This document shows, in pieces, positions 35,576 to 43,247 of a DNA stretch of 47,242 nucleotides. This stretch comes from a bacterium. Its GTDB lineage: Bacteria > Bacteroidota > Ignavibacteria > SZUA-365. Every line of letters begins with the position of its first letter. Within the stretch, counting starts at the first letter, position 1. The stretch covers positions 1 through 47,242 of the forward strand of contig JAHLLD010000018.1 of the NCBI GenBank assembly GCA_020444325.1, written 5' to 3'. The notes beneath the pieces are model-generated. The model did no database searches and was not told the origin of the DNA. It saw only the letters and a list, made by a program, of their open reading frames with translations. A program made the position numbers and the translations under genes.

Positions 35576-35665
35576 CCGTTCCAAACGGTGCGTGATTCGT
35601 AGTTCTCAGCAGGTAACGATCTGTCTATGGCACTCTCGGAAAGTTGAGATGGGCGGTAATAAGTG

Positions 35666-35694
35666 AAATTAGGGAATTCACGACGTTTTGTCAA
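35666..35694 (-). promoter_or_regulatory. Candidate promoter of the flippase-porU genes
   Basis: On the minus strand, consensus TTGACA (35689-35694) and TAATTT (35666-35671) are separated by 17 nt. The -35 box lies inside the 3' end of the msrC coding region. The leader to the flippase start at 35575 would be about 85 nt. Confidence 0.65.
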
Positions 35695-36193
35695 GCGGGA
35701 AAATGCGTCCCCCCGCCGCGATGCAGCGATGCTGCACGAGTTCGGCCGCGTGCTCGAGAAAGCGAACATCTTCGTTTGAAAAACGCGCATGACGGGGACT
35801 GTCCACATCAAGAACGCCCCAGACGCGTTGTTCCGCATCGAACAGCGGCACGACCACCTCCGAGTTCGACGCTGCATCGCAGGCGATATGTCCCGGAAAG
35901 CTGTGCACATCATCGACATGCTGCGTTTGGCCATCTGCGGCCGCTGTGCCGCAGACTCCGCTGCCGATCGGGATCAACGTACAGGCAGGCTTGCCGTGGA
36001 ACGGCCCCAGATAGAGCACATCACCCTCAGCGAGATAGAAACCAAGCCAGTTCACCTCCGCCATCGACCAGTACAGAAACGCTGCAGCGTTCGCAAGCTG
36101 TGTCAGAAGTGGTTCCGAAGGCTGCATCAGCGCATCGAGCTGTGCGAGCAGCGCTTCAGGTGTCGAATCCTGTGATACTGGAGTGTCGGTCAT
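35678..36193 (-). CDS. msrC: Free methionine-R-sulfoxide reductase (GAF domain)
   Basis: Cytoplasmic GAF-domain enzyme that reduces free methionine-R-sulfoxide with thioredoxin, protecting against oxidation. The 171 residues match the family. The three cysteines are C71 (KPACTLIPIG), C81 (GSGVCGTA) and C105 (GHIACDAASNSEVVVP). Their spacing (10 and 24 residues) equals that of C84, C94 and C118 in the E. coli enzyme, where C118 is catalytic. The 3' end of the gene contains the -35 box of the next gene's promoter. The gene is divergent from the outer-membrane protein gene at 36272. Confidence 0.93.
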   Translation of the reverse strand: MTDTPVSQDSTPEALLAQLDALMQPSEPLLTQLANAAAFLYWSMAEVNWLGFYLAEGDVLYLGPFHGKPACTLIPIGSGVCGTAAADGQTQHVDDVHSFPGHIACDAASNSEVVVPLFDAEQRVWGVLDVDSPRHARFSNEDVRFLEHAAELVQHRCIAAGGRIFPLDKTS

Positions 36194-36211
36194 GATGTGG
36201 GATGCTCCGAT

Positions 36212-36217
36212 TTGACA
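36212..36217 (+). promoter_or_regulatory. Possible -35 box of the small outer-membrane protein gene
   Basis: TTGACA at 36212-36217 is a perfect -35 hexamer 55 nt upstream of the start at 36272, but no convincing -10 box lies 16-18 nt downstream (AGCTTT at 17 nt). Confidence 0.3.
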
Positions 36218-36271
36218 ATTAGCCGAAAATACCTAGCTTTACTTATTCTCACAACTATGAGGGTCTTCAGC

Positions 36272-36811
36272 ATGAACCGCCGCTTCATTTCGATTTCGTT
36301 GATCGTCCCCGCACTTCTTCTCATCGCTGCGGGCAGCCTTCAGGCACAGTCTTCAGGCGAACGGCACTATTACATGAGCAAGTCGCACTGGGGCGTGGGT
36401 GCCCAGGCGGGACTGATGTCCGGCATGGGCGTCGGCGTGCGTTTCCACCCACTCGGACGCTTCGGTGTGCAGCTGGCAGGTGGACTGCTGGCCGGTGAAA
36501 AAACCATGGCATCCGTCGGATTTGAAGGACAGTTCGATCTCGACTGGCGTCACCGCTCCCGCTTCTTTGCATTCGTTGGTATGGGGTATTATACGAACGG
36601 GGAAGACGAACTCACCGTGGCTGACGGCACCTGGGAACCGGGAAAAGAAGATCCCCGCCTTGTGTCGCCGTTCCGCGCAGGACTCGGTCTCGGCTATGAA
36701 TGGGATATCTCGAACACGCTGATCTTCACCGGAAGCATCGCATTTACGTATTTCTCTGAAGGGACCTTCCTTCCGCTTCCGCAGGTTGGCCTGTACTACC
36801 TGTTCGACTGA
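36272..36811 (+). CDS. Small outer-membrane beta-barrel protein
   Basis: A 179-residue protein with a signal peptide (about 1-25, ending SLQAQS). Alternating strands follow that are rich in Gly and aromatic residues: WGVGAQAGLMSGMGVGVRFHP, GVQLAGGLLAG and LGLGYEWDI. It ends in YYLFD, consistent with an eight-stranded outer-membrane barrel. Function unknown. An upstream ATG at 36257 is in frame, but the ATG at 36272 has GAGGG eight nt before it and directly precedes the basic n-region of the signal peptide. It is convergent with the HAD phosphatase gene, 44 nt apart. Confidence 0.75.
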   Translation: MNRRFISISLIVPALLLIAAGSLQAQSSGERHYYMSKSHWGVGAQAGLMSGMGVGVRFHPLGRFGVQLAGGLLAGEKTMASVGFEGQFDLDWRHRSRFFAFVGMGYYTNGEDELTVADGTWEPGKEDPRLVSPFRAGLGLGYEWDISNTLIFTGSIAFTYFSEGTFLPLPQVGLYYLFD

Positions 36812-36855
36812 TACGGCTATTCGATTGATACGGGACAGATACCAACAGCCCCGGA

Positions 36856-37500
36856 TCATCTCAGATCAGAAATTTCCTCGAAGGCGCTGCACATCCTCTC
36901 CGGATGCAGCGCCTTCAGCTTTTCTACGGGTTGGAATCCCCAGGTTACTGCCGCAGTACGCACGCCGGCAGACTTCCCCGCCTCGATGTCATACACCGAA
37001 TCCCCTATCATCCAGGATTCTTCCCCATGCGCACCCACCAGTTCCATCATTGACAGCAACGGTACAGGCGAGGGCTTCATGGCGGAATAACTGTCTCCAC
37101 CCGCAATATGTACAAAGTGCATGTCGAGTCGCAGCGCCTCGAGAATGGCACGCGACGCCTGCTCCGGTTTGTTGCTGATTACCGCCATGTTCACATCCAG
37201 GCGATCAAGCGTTTCACGCACGCCCGGATAGGGCTTGGTGGTATCAAGGGCATGCGCCGCATAGAGTTCACGGTAGCGTGGGACGGCCCCCGCCGGGATG
37301 TCCGCGTTCCATCCGGAAGCAAGCAGAATGCCATGGACAAGGTATTCCACTCCCCTTCCAATGCAGGGACGCAGACGCGCAAGATCTATTTCCGGCAAAC
37401 CGAATTCAGCCAGAAGCAGGTTGGAGGCGATATGGATGTCACCCATCGAATCCACCAGCGTTCCATCGAGGTCAAACATCAAAAAAAGCGGCACAAACAT
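36856..37500 (-). CDS. gph: HAD-family phosphatase, phosphoglycolate phosphatase-like
   Basis: A 214-residue cytoplasmic haloacid dehalogenase superfamily enzyme with cap domain. Motif I is FDLDGTLVDS (nucleophile D10, acid D12), motif II lies in VISNKP, and motif IV is IGDSVYDIEAG. The GRGVEYL segment of the helical cap (around residue 48) resembles the phosphoglycolate phosphatase Gph/PGP group, but other small phosphates remain possible. The start gives the usual N-terminus. The 3' coding end contains a strong hairpin (36880-36916) near the stop codon, which may also serve the convergent gene. Confidence 0.82.
   Translation of the reverse strand: MFVPLFLMFDLDGTLVDSMGDIHIASNLLLAEFGLPEIDLARLRPCIGRGVEYLVHGILLASGWNADIPAGAVPRYRELYAAHALDTTKPYPGVRETLDRLDVNMAVISNKPEQASRAILEALRLDMHFVHIAGGDSYSAMKPSPVPLLSMMELVGAHGEESWMIGDSVYDIEAGKSAGVRTAAVTWGFQPVEKLKALHPERMCSAFEEISDLR
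36880..36916. other. Strong hairpin inside the 3' end of the phosphatase gene
   Basis: GAAGGCGCTGCA (36880-36891) pairs with TGCAGCGCCTTC (36905-36916), and the stem is extended internally by CATCC/GGATG. It lies 69 nt downstream of the convergent barrel gene's stop codon and is followed on the plus strand by CAGCTTTTC, a weak U-tract. Confidence 0.6.
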
Positions 37501-37605
37501 CCCTTCTTGCTATGGAACAAACGTCCTCTCTGGCAAGTTACAGCTATATGCCGCGACGAAACACCCCCTTATTCATAAAAAAACGAAGAGAATGCGGCGT
37601 CAGAC

Positions 37606-37634
37606 TTGCACTGCAGATAAAAATCATTTAGATT
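37606..37634 (+). promoter_or_regulatory. Candidate promoter of the tRNA genes
   Basis: TTGCAC (37606-37611) and TAGATT (37629-37634) are separated by 17 nt, 20 nt upstream of tRNA-Lys. Both tRNAs lie in one orientation 11 nt apart and are probably cotranscribed. Confidence 0.6.
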
Positions 37635-37654
37635 TAGAGACCACTTTTTGTGGA

Positions 37655-37729
37655 GGGGCTGTAGCTCAGTGGTAGAGCATCTGCCTTTTAAGCAGAGGGT
37701 CGATGGTTCGAGCCCATCCAGCCTCACCA
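37655..37729 (+). tRNA. tRNA-Lys (anticodon TTT)
   Basis: A complete cloverleaf. The acceptor stem is GGGGCTG/CAGCCTC (one G-U pair), the anticodon stem TCTGC/GCAGA closes the loop CTTTTAA with anticodon TTT, and the T stem is GATGG/CCATC with loop TTCGAGC. The 3' CCA is encoded. Confidence 0.96.
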
Positions 37730-37740
37730 AAAAGTTGAAT

Positions 37741-37824
37741 GCGGAAGTGGTGAAATTGGCAGACACACCATCTTGAGGGGGTGGCGCTCGAAAGGGCATG
37801 CGGGTTCAAGTCCCGCCTTCCGCA
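37741..37824 (+). tRNA. tRNA-Leu (anticodon GAG)
   Basis: A class II tRNA with a long variable arm. The acceptor stem is GCGGAAG/CTTCCGC, the anticodon stem CCATC/GGTGG closes loop TTGAGGG (anticodon GAG), and the T stem is GCGGG/CCCGC. The discriminator A is followed by CAA, so the 3' CCA is not encoded and must be added enzymatically, unlike the tRNA-Lys next to it. Confidence 0.95.
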
Positions 37825-37902
37825 CAACTCTCTTTTACACTGCAAGTCTCGCCGAACTGCTCTTCAATGTTCCACAGCAAGAAGGCGTAAGGAGTCAGAA
37901 TC

Positions 37903-38655
37903 ATGCTCAAGCGGATCATGTTCCTGTCCATTATTATTCTGGCAATTGCCGCGACATCGGCATTCGCACAGGACAATAACGAGGCAAAGAAACTCTTCAA
38001 CGAGGGCAATGCCCTTCTGAAGTCCGGCGATTTTGCAGGCGCCATTACGAAATACGATGCTGCACTGAAGCTCGAGAAACACGAGTTCTACTATTACCAG
38101 AAGGGACTCGCGCTGAAGAAGTCGCGTAAAACCGACGAAGCGCTTGAAGCATTCAAATCGGCCGTCAAAACCAATCCCGAATGGGCCATTGGTTATTTTG
38201 CACTGGCAGGCGCCTATTTTTCCGATGGAAAGTATCAGGATGCCATCGAGAACTACGAACTCGCACTGAAGAAAAATCCCACACTCGGTCAGGCGAAAAA
38301 AGGTCTGGCGGCCGCACAGACGGCACGTGCTCAGCAGCTGCTCACCAAAGGTGAAACCGGCAAGGCCGCCGAACTGGCTGCAAGTGCTGTCGAGAACGAT
38401 GAAAGCTATGACAAGGCGTATGTGATCATGGCGCAGGCTTACAACAAGGATGGCAAGTACAATGACGCCATCAAGGCCGCTCAGAATGGGATCAAGTACA
38501 ACAAAAGCCCGCGTAAGGGCGCCGCGTACTTCGAGCTCGGCCTCGCTTACCGCAACCTCGGTAGCACCGCGAAAGCGAAGGATGCGTTTACCAACGCGAA
38601 AAAAGATCCCTCCTACGCACGAAACGCCGACTACGAGCTGAAAATGCTCAAGTAA
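37903..38655 (+). CDS. Secreted TPR-repeat protein
   Basis: A 250-residue protein with a signal peptide (about 1-23, ending SAFAQ) followed by five to six tetratricopeptide repeats, for example NEGNALLKSGDFAGAITKYDAALKL and YFALAGAYFSDGKYQDAIENYELALK. The repeats form a periplasmic helical scaffold for protein-protein interaction. AAGGAG precedes the ATG at 8 nt, and a strong terminator follows. It lies 78 nt after tRNA-Leu, so read-through from the tRNA promoter is possible. The partner protein cannot be inferred. Confidence 0.85.
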   Translation: MLKRIMFLSIIILAIAATSAFAQDNNEAKKLFNEGNALLKSGDFAGAITKYDAALKLEKHEFYYYQKGLALKKSRKTDEALEAFKSAVKTNPEWAIGYFALAGAYFSDGKYQDAIENYELALKKNPTLGQAKKGLAAAQTARAQQLLTKGETGKAAELAASAVENDESYDKAYVIMAQAYNKDGKYNDAIKAAQNGIKYNKSPRKGAAYFELGLAYRNLGSTAKAKDAFTNAKKDPSYARNADYELKMLK

Positions 38656-38672
38656 AGCCCACACAGAGCTTC

Positions 38673-38708
38673 AAAAAAATCCCTCCGTAAACACGGAGGG
38701 ATTTTTTT
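38673..38708 (+). terminator. Terminator after the TPR gene
   Basis: A 15-bp perfect stem (38673-38687 with 38694-38708), loop TAAACA, with a run of seven A on one side and seven T on the other. It could work in both directions. Confidence 0.93.
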
Positions 38709-38764
38709 TATGGAACACCGTAGGCGCCTGTCTCGGCGTAGTTGAGTATGACGAGACGAAGCCG

Positions 38765-38912
38765 GGAAGCTCCCGCGCACCGCAGGTGCTCACGCGCTCG
38801 TCCCGCGCTTGCGGGACGAGCTCATGCGTGCCGCCAGGCACTCCCGCGCGCCGTAAGGCGCTCAAGCGCAGCGAAGCTGCTCACGCGCGAGTCCCGCGCT
38901 TGCGGGACGAGC
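38765..38912. repeat. Degenerate copies of the palindromic repeat family
   Basis: A GC-rich patch between the TPR terminator and the stop codon of the TonB receptor gene. It contains two near-identical copies of a hairpin-forming segment (GTCCCGCGCTTGCGGGAC, copies at about 38799-38818 and 38891-38908) interspersed with 19-20 nt units such as GGCACTCCCGCGCGCCG. Read on the minus strand, these resemble the units at 1-146 (GGCACGCGGGAGTGCC), so both patches belong to one family. The minus-strand hairpins start directly at the receptor gene's stop codon and could help terminate its operon. Confidence 0.8.
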
Positions 38913-38913
38913 T

Positions 38914-41136
38914 CTACATGCTTGCTTCGAGCATCAGGCGGAAACGGCGCATGGGAGCGATGTTGGCAACGACTTCAGTGTAATGATACTGGAATACGTT
39001 ATCGACGAGGAAACTCAGACGCAGCGGGAGTCCGACCGAGCCGCCTTCCAGCGCGAGACGCAGATCGGTCACGTAAGCAGCCACGCGTTTCTCCGAATCC
39101 GGAATGACGATGGTCAGCTCGCGGTCAATGTTCTCCATGCGTGAGACATAGCGGAAATCCGCACCGAGACTGACGGGACCAAGGGTGAGATTTCCCGAAA
39201 GATACACGAGATGGCGTGGACGGTATTTGAGAATGGACTCCGTACTCAAATCCCGGGGATAGAGGTAGGTGTAACTGGCGGTCATCGTAAAAAGATCAGG
39301 CAGTGGCTGCAGGTCAAGCGCGATTTCATATCCGATGATACGGGCGCGCGTGATGTTGCGAAATGCGATGCGGCCGTCTGCGGGATCAATGCGCGGCTCT
39401 ACGAGATTCTCGTAATCATTCCAGAACAGCGCGGCATCGACACTGCTTCCGAAGAGGAAGTCCTGTTTGAATCCCAGTTCATATGAGGTACTGCGCTCGG
39501 CCTTCAGGTCTGGATTCGGTTTGGTGAGAATGCCACCCGCGCTGGCGGAGGTAAAACGTTCGGCGATGGAAGGCGACCGGAAGCCCCAGCCATGCGATGC
39601 GCGCACGAGTCCACCGCTCCACGGGACGTAGGTGAGTCCCACACGTGGATTCAGCTGAGCATCGATATCAAGCGAGTCGATTGCGGTCAGGTCATACCTC
39701 GCACCGAGCGAGAGATGCCAGTCCTTCCCCAGGGAAAGGTCGTCCTGTGCATACCAGGCAACCGTCACACCGTCACGCAGGCCAAAGGTGCGGGAATCCA
39801 CGGTGCTGTAGGACGCATCGACACCGAAGGTCAGGAAATTATCCTCGTTGAGTGTGTAACTCCCCTGGTATTCCCCGCCAAGCAGCCACGCGGTGGATTG
39901 CGTCTGATCGGTAGGACGAAAACGGAAATCCGACGTGTCGCTGGTAGTCTCATACGCGGTGCGGTAGGCGTTGAGACGAAACATGGAGGCAAAACGCGAG
40001 CTGTGTGTATGACGGTACTGCACGGAGGCCTGCGTTTTGAGGCTGTGAATATGCTCGGACAGGTCCGCGTTCACCGGTGGCTGAAGTGCATGCTCGAGAT
40101 CCCGCCAGTATACCCAGTTGCCGTGGTCATCATCGCTGTGATTGATGGAAACATTGAGGTTCCCTGACGGCGACATGCAGTACCAGGCCCGTCCGTTGAG
40201 ATTCCATCGCACAAAATCCGCGTTCTGACGATACGACTGATCGTTCCGCAGTCCACCGGTGAGCAGATAGCTGAAATCACCGTGTGCATCGCCGTGCTGG
40301 AGGTCTACCCCGTTCATGTATCGCGGACTCTCACCCCACCATTTCCACTGCTCCCACTGCGGTGTATCCCAGAACCCGCTGTACAGTCGCACCCTGGTAA
40401 CGCGTTCGCGTGGCTCACGCGTCAGCACGTTGATGACGCCCCCGAGCGCGCTTGAGCCATACAGCGCGGATCCCGCCCCCTTCACAACTTCTATGCGGTC
40501 AACAGCAAACATCGGCACGACATCGAACTTGATTTCCCCGGCATCGCCTGCGAGCACGGGCGCCCCATCGACGAGCAGGAGTACCCTGCTCCCGAGGGCC
40601 CTGCTGTAGCCACTTGAACCGCGGATATTCACCTGGTCTTCCGTGATGTTCACGCCCGAAACCTTGCGCAGGGCGTTGTCCAGCCGGTAAATGCCGCGCG
40701 CTTCGATATCGTCCGCGTCGAAGATCGCAATGCTGACCGGGATTTCCTCGAGACTCTGCGCATGCCGCCCCGCAGTGACAATCACCTCCCCGGTTTCGAT
40801 CACACTCTCGATCAGTGTGAAGTTGTGCACCGCAGTTTCGCCATCACTGATATCGACTACTACTGTTTTGCGCGAATAGCCGATCATGCTGCACTGCACG
40901 GTATAACTTCCGGCGGACAGCTGGGTAATACGATATTTACCCTCCGCATCCGTCGCGGCGCCGAGAACAGTTCCACGGATCGCAACATTGGCTCCGATCA
41001 GCGGCAAGCCCTCGGCATCGGTAACGCTTCCCTGCAATGTTGCGTTCTGCGCGTCCGCGCCTGCGGGAAGTGTGGCCAGAAATAGCACAGTCCAGACGAG
41101 AAGCTGGACTGCTATCCTGAAAGGGATTGTTTTCAT
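38914..41136 (-). CDS. TonB-dependent outer membrane receptor
   Basis: A 740-residue outer-membrane receptor. Signal peptide about 1-29; carboxypeptidase-regulatory-like domain about 33-110 (ATLQGSVTDAEGLPLIGANVAIRGT); plug domain about 120-235, with the motifs VRIEVVKGAGSALYGSSALGGVINV and LLLVDGAPV; then a 22-strand barrel to the C-terminal Met. It is the last gene of a five-gene operon (thioredoxin-like, MauE-like, cobalamin adenosyltransferase, deoxynucleoside kinase, this), starting 3 nt after the kinase gene. That context makes cobalamin or another corrinoid a plausible ligand, but the sequence alone does not specify it. No cobalamin riboswitch was seen upstream. Confidence 0.9.
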   Translation of the reverse strand: MKTIPFRIAVQLLVWTVLFLATLPAGADAQNATLQGSVTDAEGLPLIGANVAIRGTVLGAATDAEGKYRITQLSAGSYTVQCSMIGYSRKTVVVDISDGETAVHNFTLIESVIETGEVIVTAGRHAQSLEEIPVSIAIFDADDIEARGIYRLDNALRKVSGVNITEDQVNIRGSSGYSRALGSRVLLLVDGAPVLAGDAGEIKFDVVPMFAVDRIEVVKGAGSALYGSSALGGVINVLTREPRERVTRVRLYSGFWDTPQWEQWKWWGESPRYMNGVDLQHGDAHGDFSYLLTGGLRNDQSYRQNADFVRWNLNGRAWYCMSPSGNLNVSINHSDDDHGNWVYWRDLEHALQPPVNADLSEHIHSLKTQASVQYRHTHSSRFASMFRLNAYRTAYETTSDTSDFRFRPTDQTQSTAWLLGGEYQGSYTLNEDNFLTFGVDASYSTVDSRTFGLRDGVTVAWYAQDDLSLGKDWHLSLGARYDLTAIDSLDIDAQLNPRVGLTYVPWSGGLVRASHGWGFRSPSIAERFTSASAGGILTKPNPDLKAERSTSYELGFKQDFLFGSSVDAALFWNDYENLVEPRIDPADGRIAFRNITRARIIGYEIALDLQPLPDLFTMTASYTYLYPRDLSTESILKYRPRHLVYLSGNLTLGPVSLGADFRYVSRMENIDRELTIVIPDSEKRVAAYVTDLRLALEGGSVGLPLRLSFLVDNVFQYHYTEVVANIAPMRRFRLMLEASM

Positions 41137-41139
41137 GTA

Positions 41140-41757
41140 TTACCTGCGGTTTTTTCGCACAGCCTGGTCAATGCGGTAGAGAATCTCTTCCTGCTTCTGC
41201 ATGTCGTGCACGAAATCCGTTTCGTCACTGTCAAGCGTCAGCACCTCCCCGGCGTCATAGCGTGAAATCCAGTCCTCGTACAGCACGTTGAGCTGTTCGA
41301 GATAGTGCAGGTCGATCCCCTGCTCGAAATCGCGTCCGCGAAGCCGTATCTGCCGTTGCAGTGTCGGGATACTGGCGCGGAGGTAGATCAGGAGATCCGG
41401 GGGACGAAGGTAGGATGTCATCGCAGCGTACAGGGCACGATAATTTTCATAATCCCGGTCATCCATCCTTCCGAGGTTATGGAGATTGACAGCGAAGATC
41501 TCCGCGTCCTCGTAAATCGACCTGTCCTGCACCACGGAACGCGACTGCTCAGAAATATCCCGGTGCAGCGTAAAGCGTTTGGAAAGGAAATACACCTGGA
41601 GATGGAAAGACCATCGGTTCATATCCCTGTAAAAATCGGGCAGATAGGGATTGTCATCCACCGATTCAAAATGTGGCTCCCAGCCGAATTTCTCGTGCAG
41701 AAGCGAGGTGAGTGAGGATTTTCCCGAGCCTATATTTCCGGCGATGGCGATAAACAT
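41140..41757 (-). CDS. Deoxynucleoside kinase
   Basis: A 205-residue cytoplasmic kinase that phosphorylates deoxynucleosides in salvage. Motifs: P-loop GNIGSGKS (7-14), VQDRSIYED (the deoxynucleoside kinase DRS signature), and an arginine-rich lid RQIRLRGRDFEQGIDLHYLEQLN. It resembles the bacterial deoxyadenosine/deoxyguanosine kinase group. The frame is open far upstream, but the ATG at 41757 directly precedes the P-loop and follows the adenosyltransferase stop by 1 nt, with AGGACG at good spacing inside the upstream gene. The receptor gene follows after 3 nt. Confidence 0.9.
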   Translation of the reverse strand: MFIAIAGNIGSGKSSLTSLLHEKFGWEPHFESVDDNPYLPDFYRDMNRWSFHLQVYFLSKRFTLHRDISEQSRSVVQDRSIYEDAEIFAVNLHNLGRMDDRDYENYRALYAAMTSYLRPPDLLIYLRASIPTLQRQIRLRGRDFEQGIDLHYLEQLNVLYEDWISRYDAGEVLTLDSDETDFVHDMQKQEEILYRIDQAVRKNRR

Positions 41758-41758
41758 A

Positions 41759-42307
41759 TCAAGCGTCCTGTTGCCAGTGCAGATCTTTCTGGCCCGCGGT
41801 GTGGTTGGCATAGCGGGCAAGGACAAAGAGGAAATCAGAAAGTCGGTTGACGTACTGCAGATCGAGTTCGTTGATGTCCTCAAGCGTGGAGAGATGCACG
41901 AGCAGCCTCTCTGCCCGTCGGCATACAGTCCGCGCCATGTGCAGGCGGGCAGCAGTCTCGGTCCCGCCCGGAAGGATGAAAAACCGAATGGGCTCAAGTT
42001 CTTCCTCGAGTCCATCAATACGCTGCTCCATGGTATCGATATGCTGTTGCTCTATGCGCGGAACGCTGACATTCTCGCTGTCGAGCGGTGTGGCCAGGTC
42101 GGCCCCGAGTGTGAACAGTTCGTGCTGCAGCGCCACGATTAGGCCGTGCACGGTCTCATGTACGGCCGAAGCGCGGGCGAACCCGAGCAGCGCATTGAGT
42201 TCATCGACCGTACCGTAGGCATCGATGCGGGCGCTGTCTTTTCCCACACGCCGCCCCCCGAAGAGTGCGGTTTTGCCCTGGTCTCCTGTTCTCGTGTAGA
42301 TTTTCAC
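41759..42307 (-). CDS. Cob(I)alamin adenosyltransferase, PduO type
   Basis: Transfers the adenosyl group of ATP to cob(I)alamin, making adenosylcobalamin; cytoplasmic. The 182 residues begin MKIYTRTGDQGKTALFGG, the PduO-type ATP-binding N-terminus, and include RIDAYGTVDELNALLG and RTVCRRAERLL, which contribute conserved cobalamin- and ATP-binding residues. Its start overlaps the stop of the MauE-like gene by 4 nt, and its stop lies 1 nt from the kinase start. The tight packing implies translational coupling. Adenosylcobalamin may serve class II ribonucleotide reductase or other enzymes not in this window. Confidence 0.94.
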   Translation of the reverse strand: MKIYTRTGDQGKTALFGGRRVGKDSARIDAYGTVDELNALLGFARASAVHETVHGLIVALQHELFTLGADLATPLDSENVSVPRIEQQHIDTMEQRIDGLEEELEPIRFFILPGGTETAARLHMARTVCRRAERLLVHLSTLEDINELDLQYVNRLSDFLFVLARYANHTAGQKDLHWQQDA

Positions 42308-43239
42308 GATGCGGAATCTTCCTTCCTGAAGGGTTTGAGTGCGGAAATCACATCAGCCGGAGTGGGTATATCCGACCAGGTGGCTTCCACCGTGCCGTTA
42401 TGCAGGATGAATACGCGTGGCAACGTCCTGTAAAGGGGACGCGCAAATCGCGGCTCAATTGCCGCAACGGGAAATGCGGCCGCGTATTCGAACATGAGCG
42501 AAGTGAGATGCTCGGTCCCGTCGATAATGAGTCCGACCGCAGAGGCGACTTCATCCTTCTGCGCGATGTCATTCATATGCTGCACCTGCGAGGCGACATC
42601 GTCTGCCTTGACGGTGAAGAGGAACACGACATGCGTCCCCTGGTTCAGATCCTTTCCGTACAGTCCATCGACGGGCCAGGTGTCAAAATGGCTTCCCGGA
42701 CTCAGCTGTGTTACGAGGTCGTCCGCGGGAATAGCCGGACTCGCGGCCGTGACTCCGGCAGCAATCAGGCCAACGGCGAGCGATACGGCCAATCGCGGCA
42801 TCACACGTTCCACCTTATGCTTCCACAGCACGACGGCGGCAAAGAGGACGGCAATGAGCATGAGGCTGTCCTCAATGATCACCATCTCGGGTCCGCGGTG
42901 ATACAGATTCCCGAAGCAGCCGCAGTTTTCTCCGAGTCCGATAGACATCCCGTACACGGTGATGGCAATGAAGAACAGGAGAATCCCCGCGGTGAGCAGC
43001 GGCACAATCTTCGGATACAGGTTGACGATGAGACCAGCGGCCAGGATACATTCGACAATGATCAGTGACCATGCCGCAACCGGCGCGAGATCCGGGAGGA
43101 TCTGATACTCCGCAATCTGTTCGACGAAGGCCTGTGGGTCGAGGGCCTTCATCACTGCGGCCAGCAGGAATACCAGGGCCACGATAATTTCAAGAACACG
43201 TGCGATACTGAAGAGCACGCGGTTGGATGAAAGCTGCAT
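42304..43239 (-). CDS. MauE/DoxX-like membrane protein with C-terminal thioredoxin-like region
   Basis: A 311-residue inner-membrane protein. The N-terminal half has four membrane helices (about 10-32, 53-75, 78-100 and 121-140) and the conserved Cys pair C106/C108 in GENCGCFG, as in MauE/DoxX-type proteins that pass electrons or support disulfide chemistry. The C-terminal half (about 175-311) looks like a degenerate thioredoxin fold with ending PRVFILHNGTVEATWSDIP, but lacks a CxxC. It starts 8 nt after the secreted thioredoxin-like gene and overlaps the adenosyltransferase gene by 4 nt. Possibly a redox partner of the upstream protein. Confidence 0.78.
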   Translation of the reverse strand: MQLSSNRVLFSIARVLEIIVALVFLLAAVMKALDPQAFVEQIAEYQILPDLAPVAAWSLIIVECILAAGLIVNLYPKIVPLLTAGILLFFIAITVYGMSIGLGENCGCFGNLYHRGPEMVIIEDSLMLIAVLFAAVVLWKHKVERVMPRLAVSLAVGLIAAGVTAASPAIPADDLVTQLSPGSHFDTWPVDGLYGKDLNQGTHVVFLFTVKADDVASQVQHMNDIAQKDEVASAVGLIIDGTEHLTSLMFEYAAAFPVAAIEPRFARPLYRTLPRVFILHNGTVEATWSDIPTPADVISALKPFRKEDSAS

Positions 43240-43247
43240 GAATGGTA

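Noticed and set aside
41758-42018. N-terminal extension of the deoxynucleoside kinase into the adenosyltransferase gene
   Set aside because: The extension is an out-of-frame reading of the upstream gene, and the P-loop starts right after the ATG at 41757.
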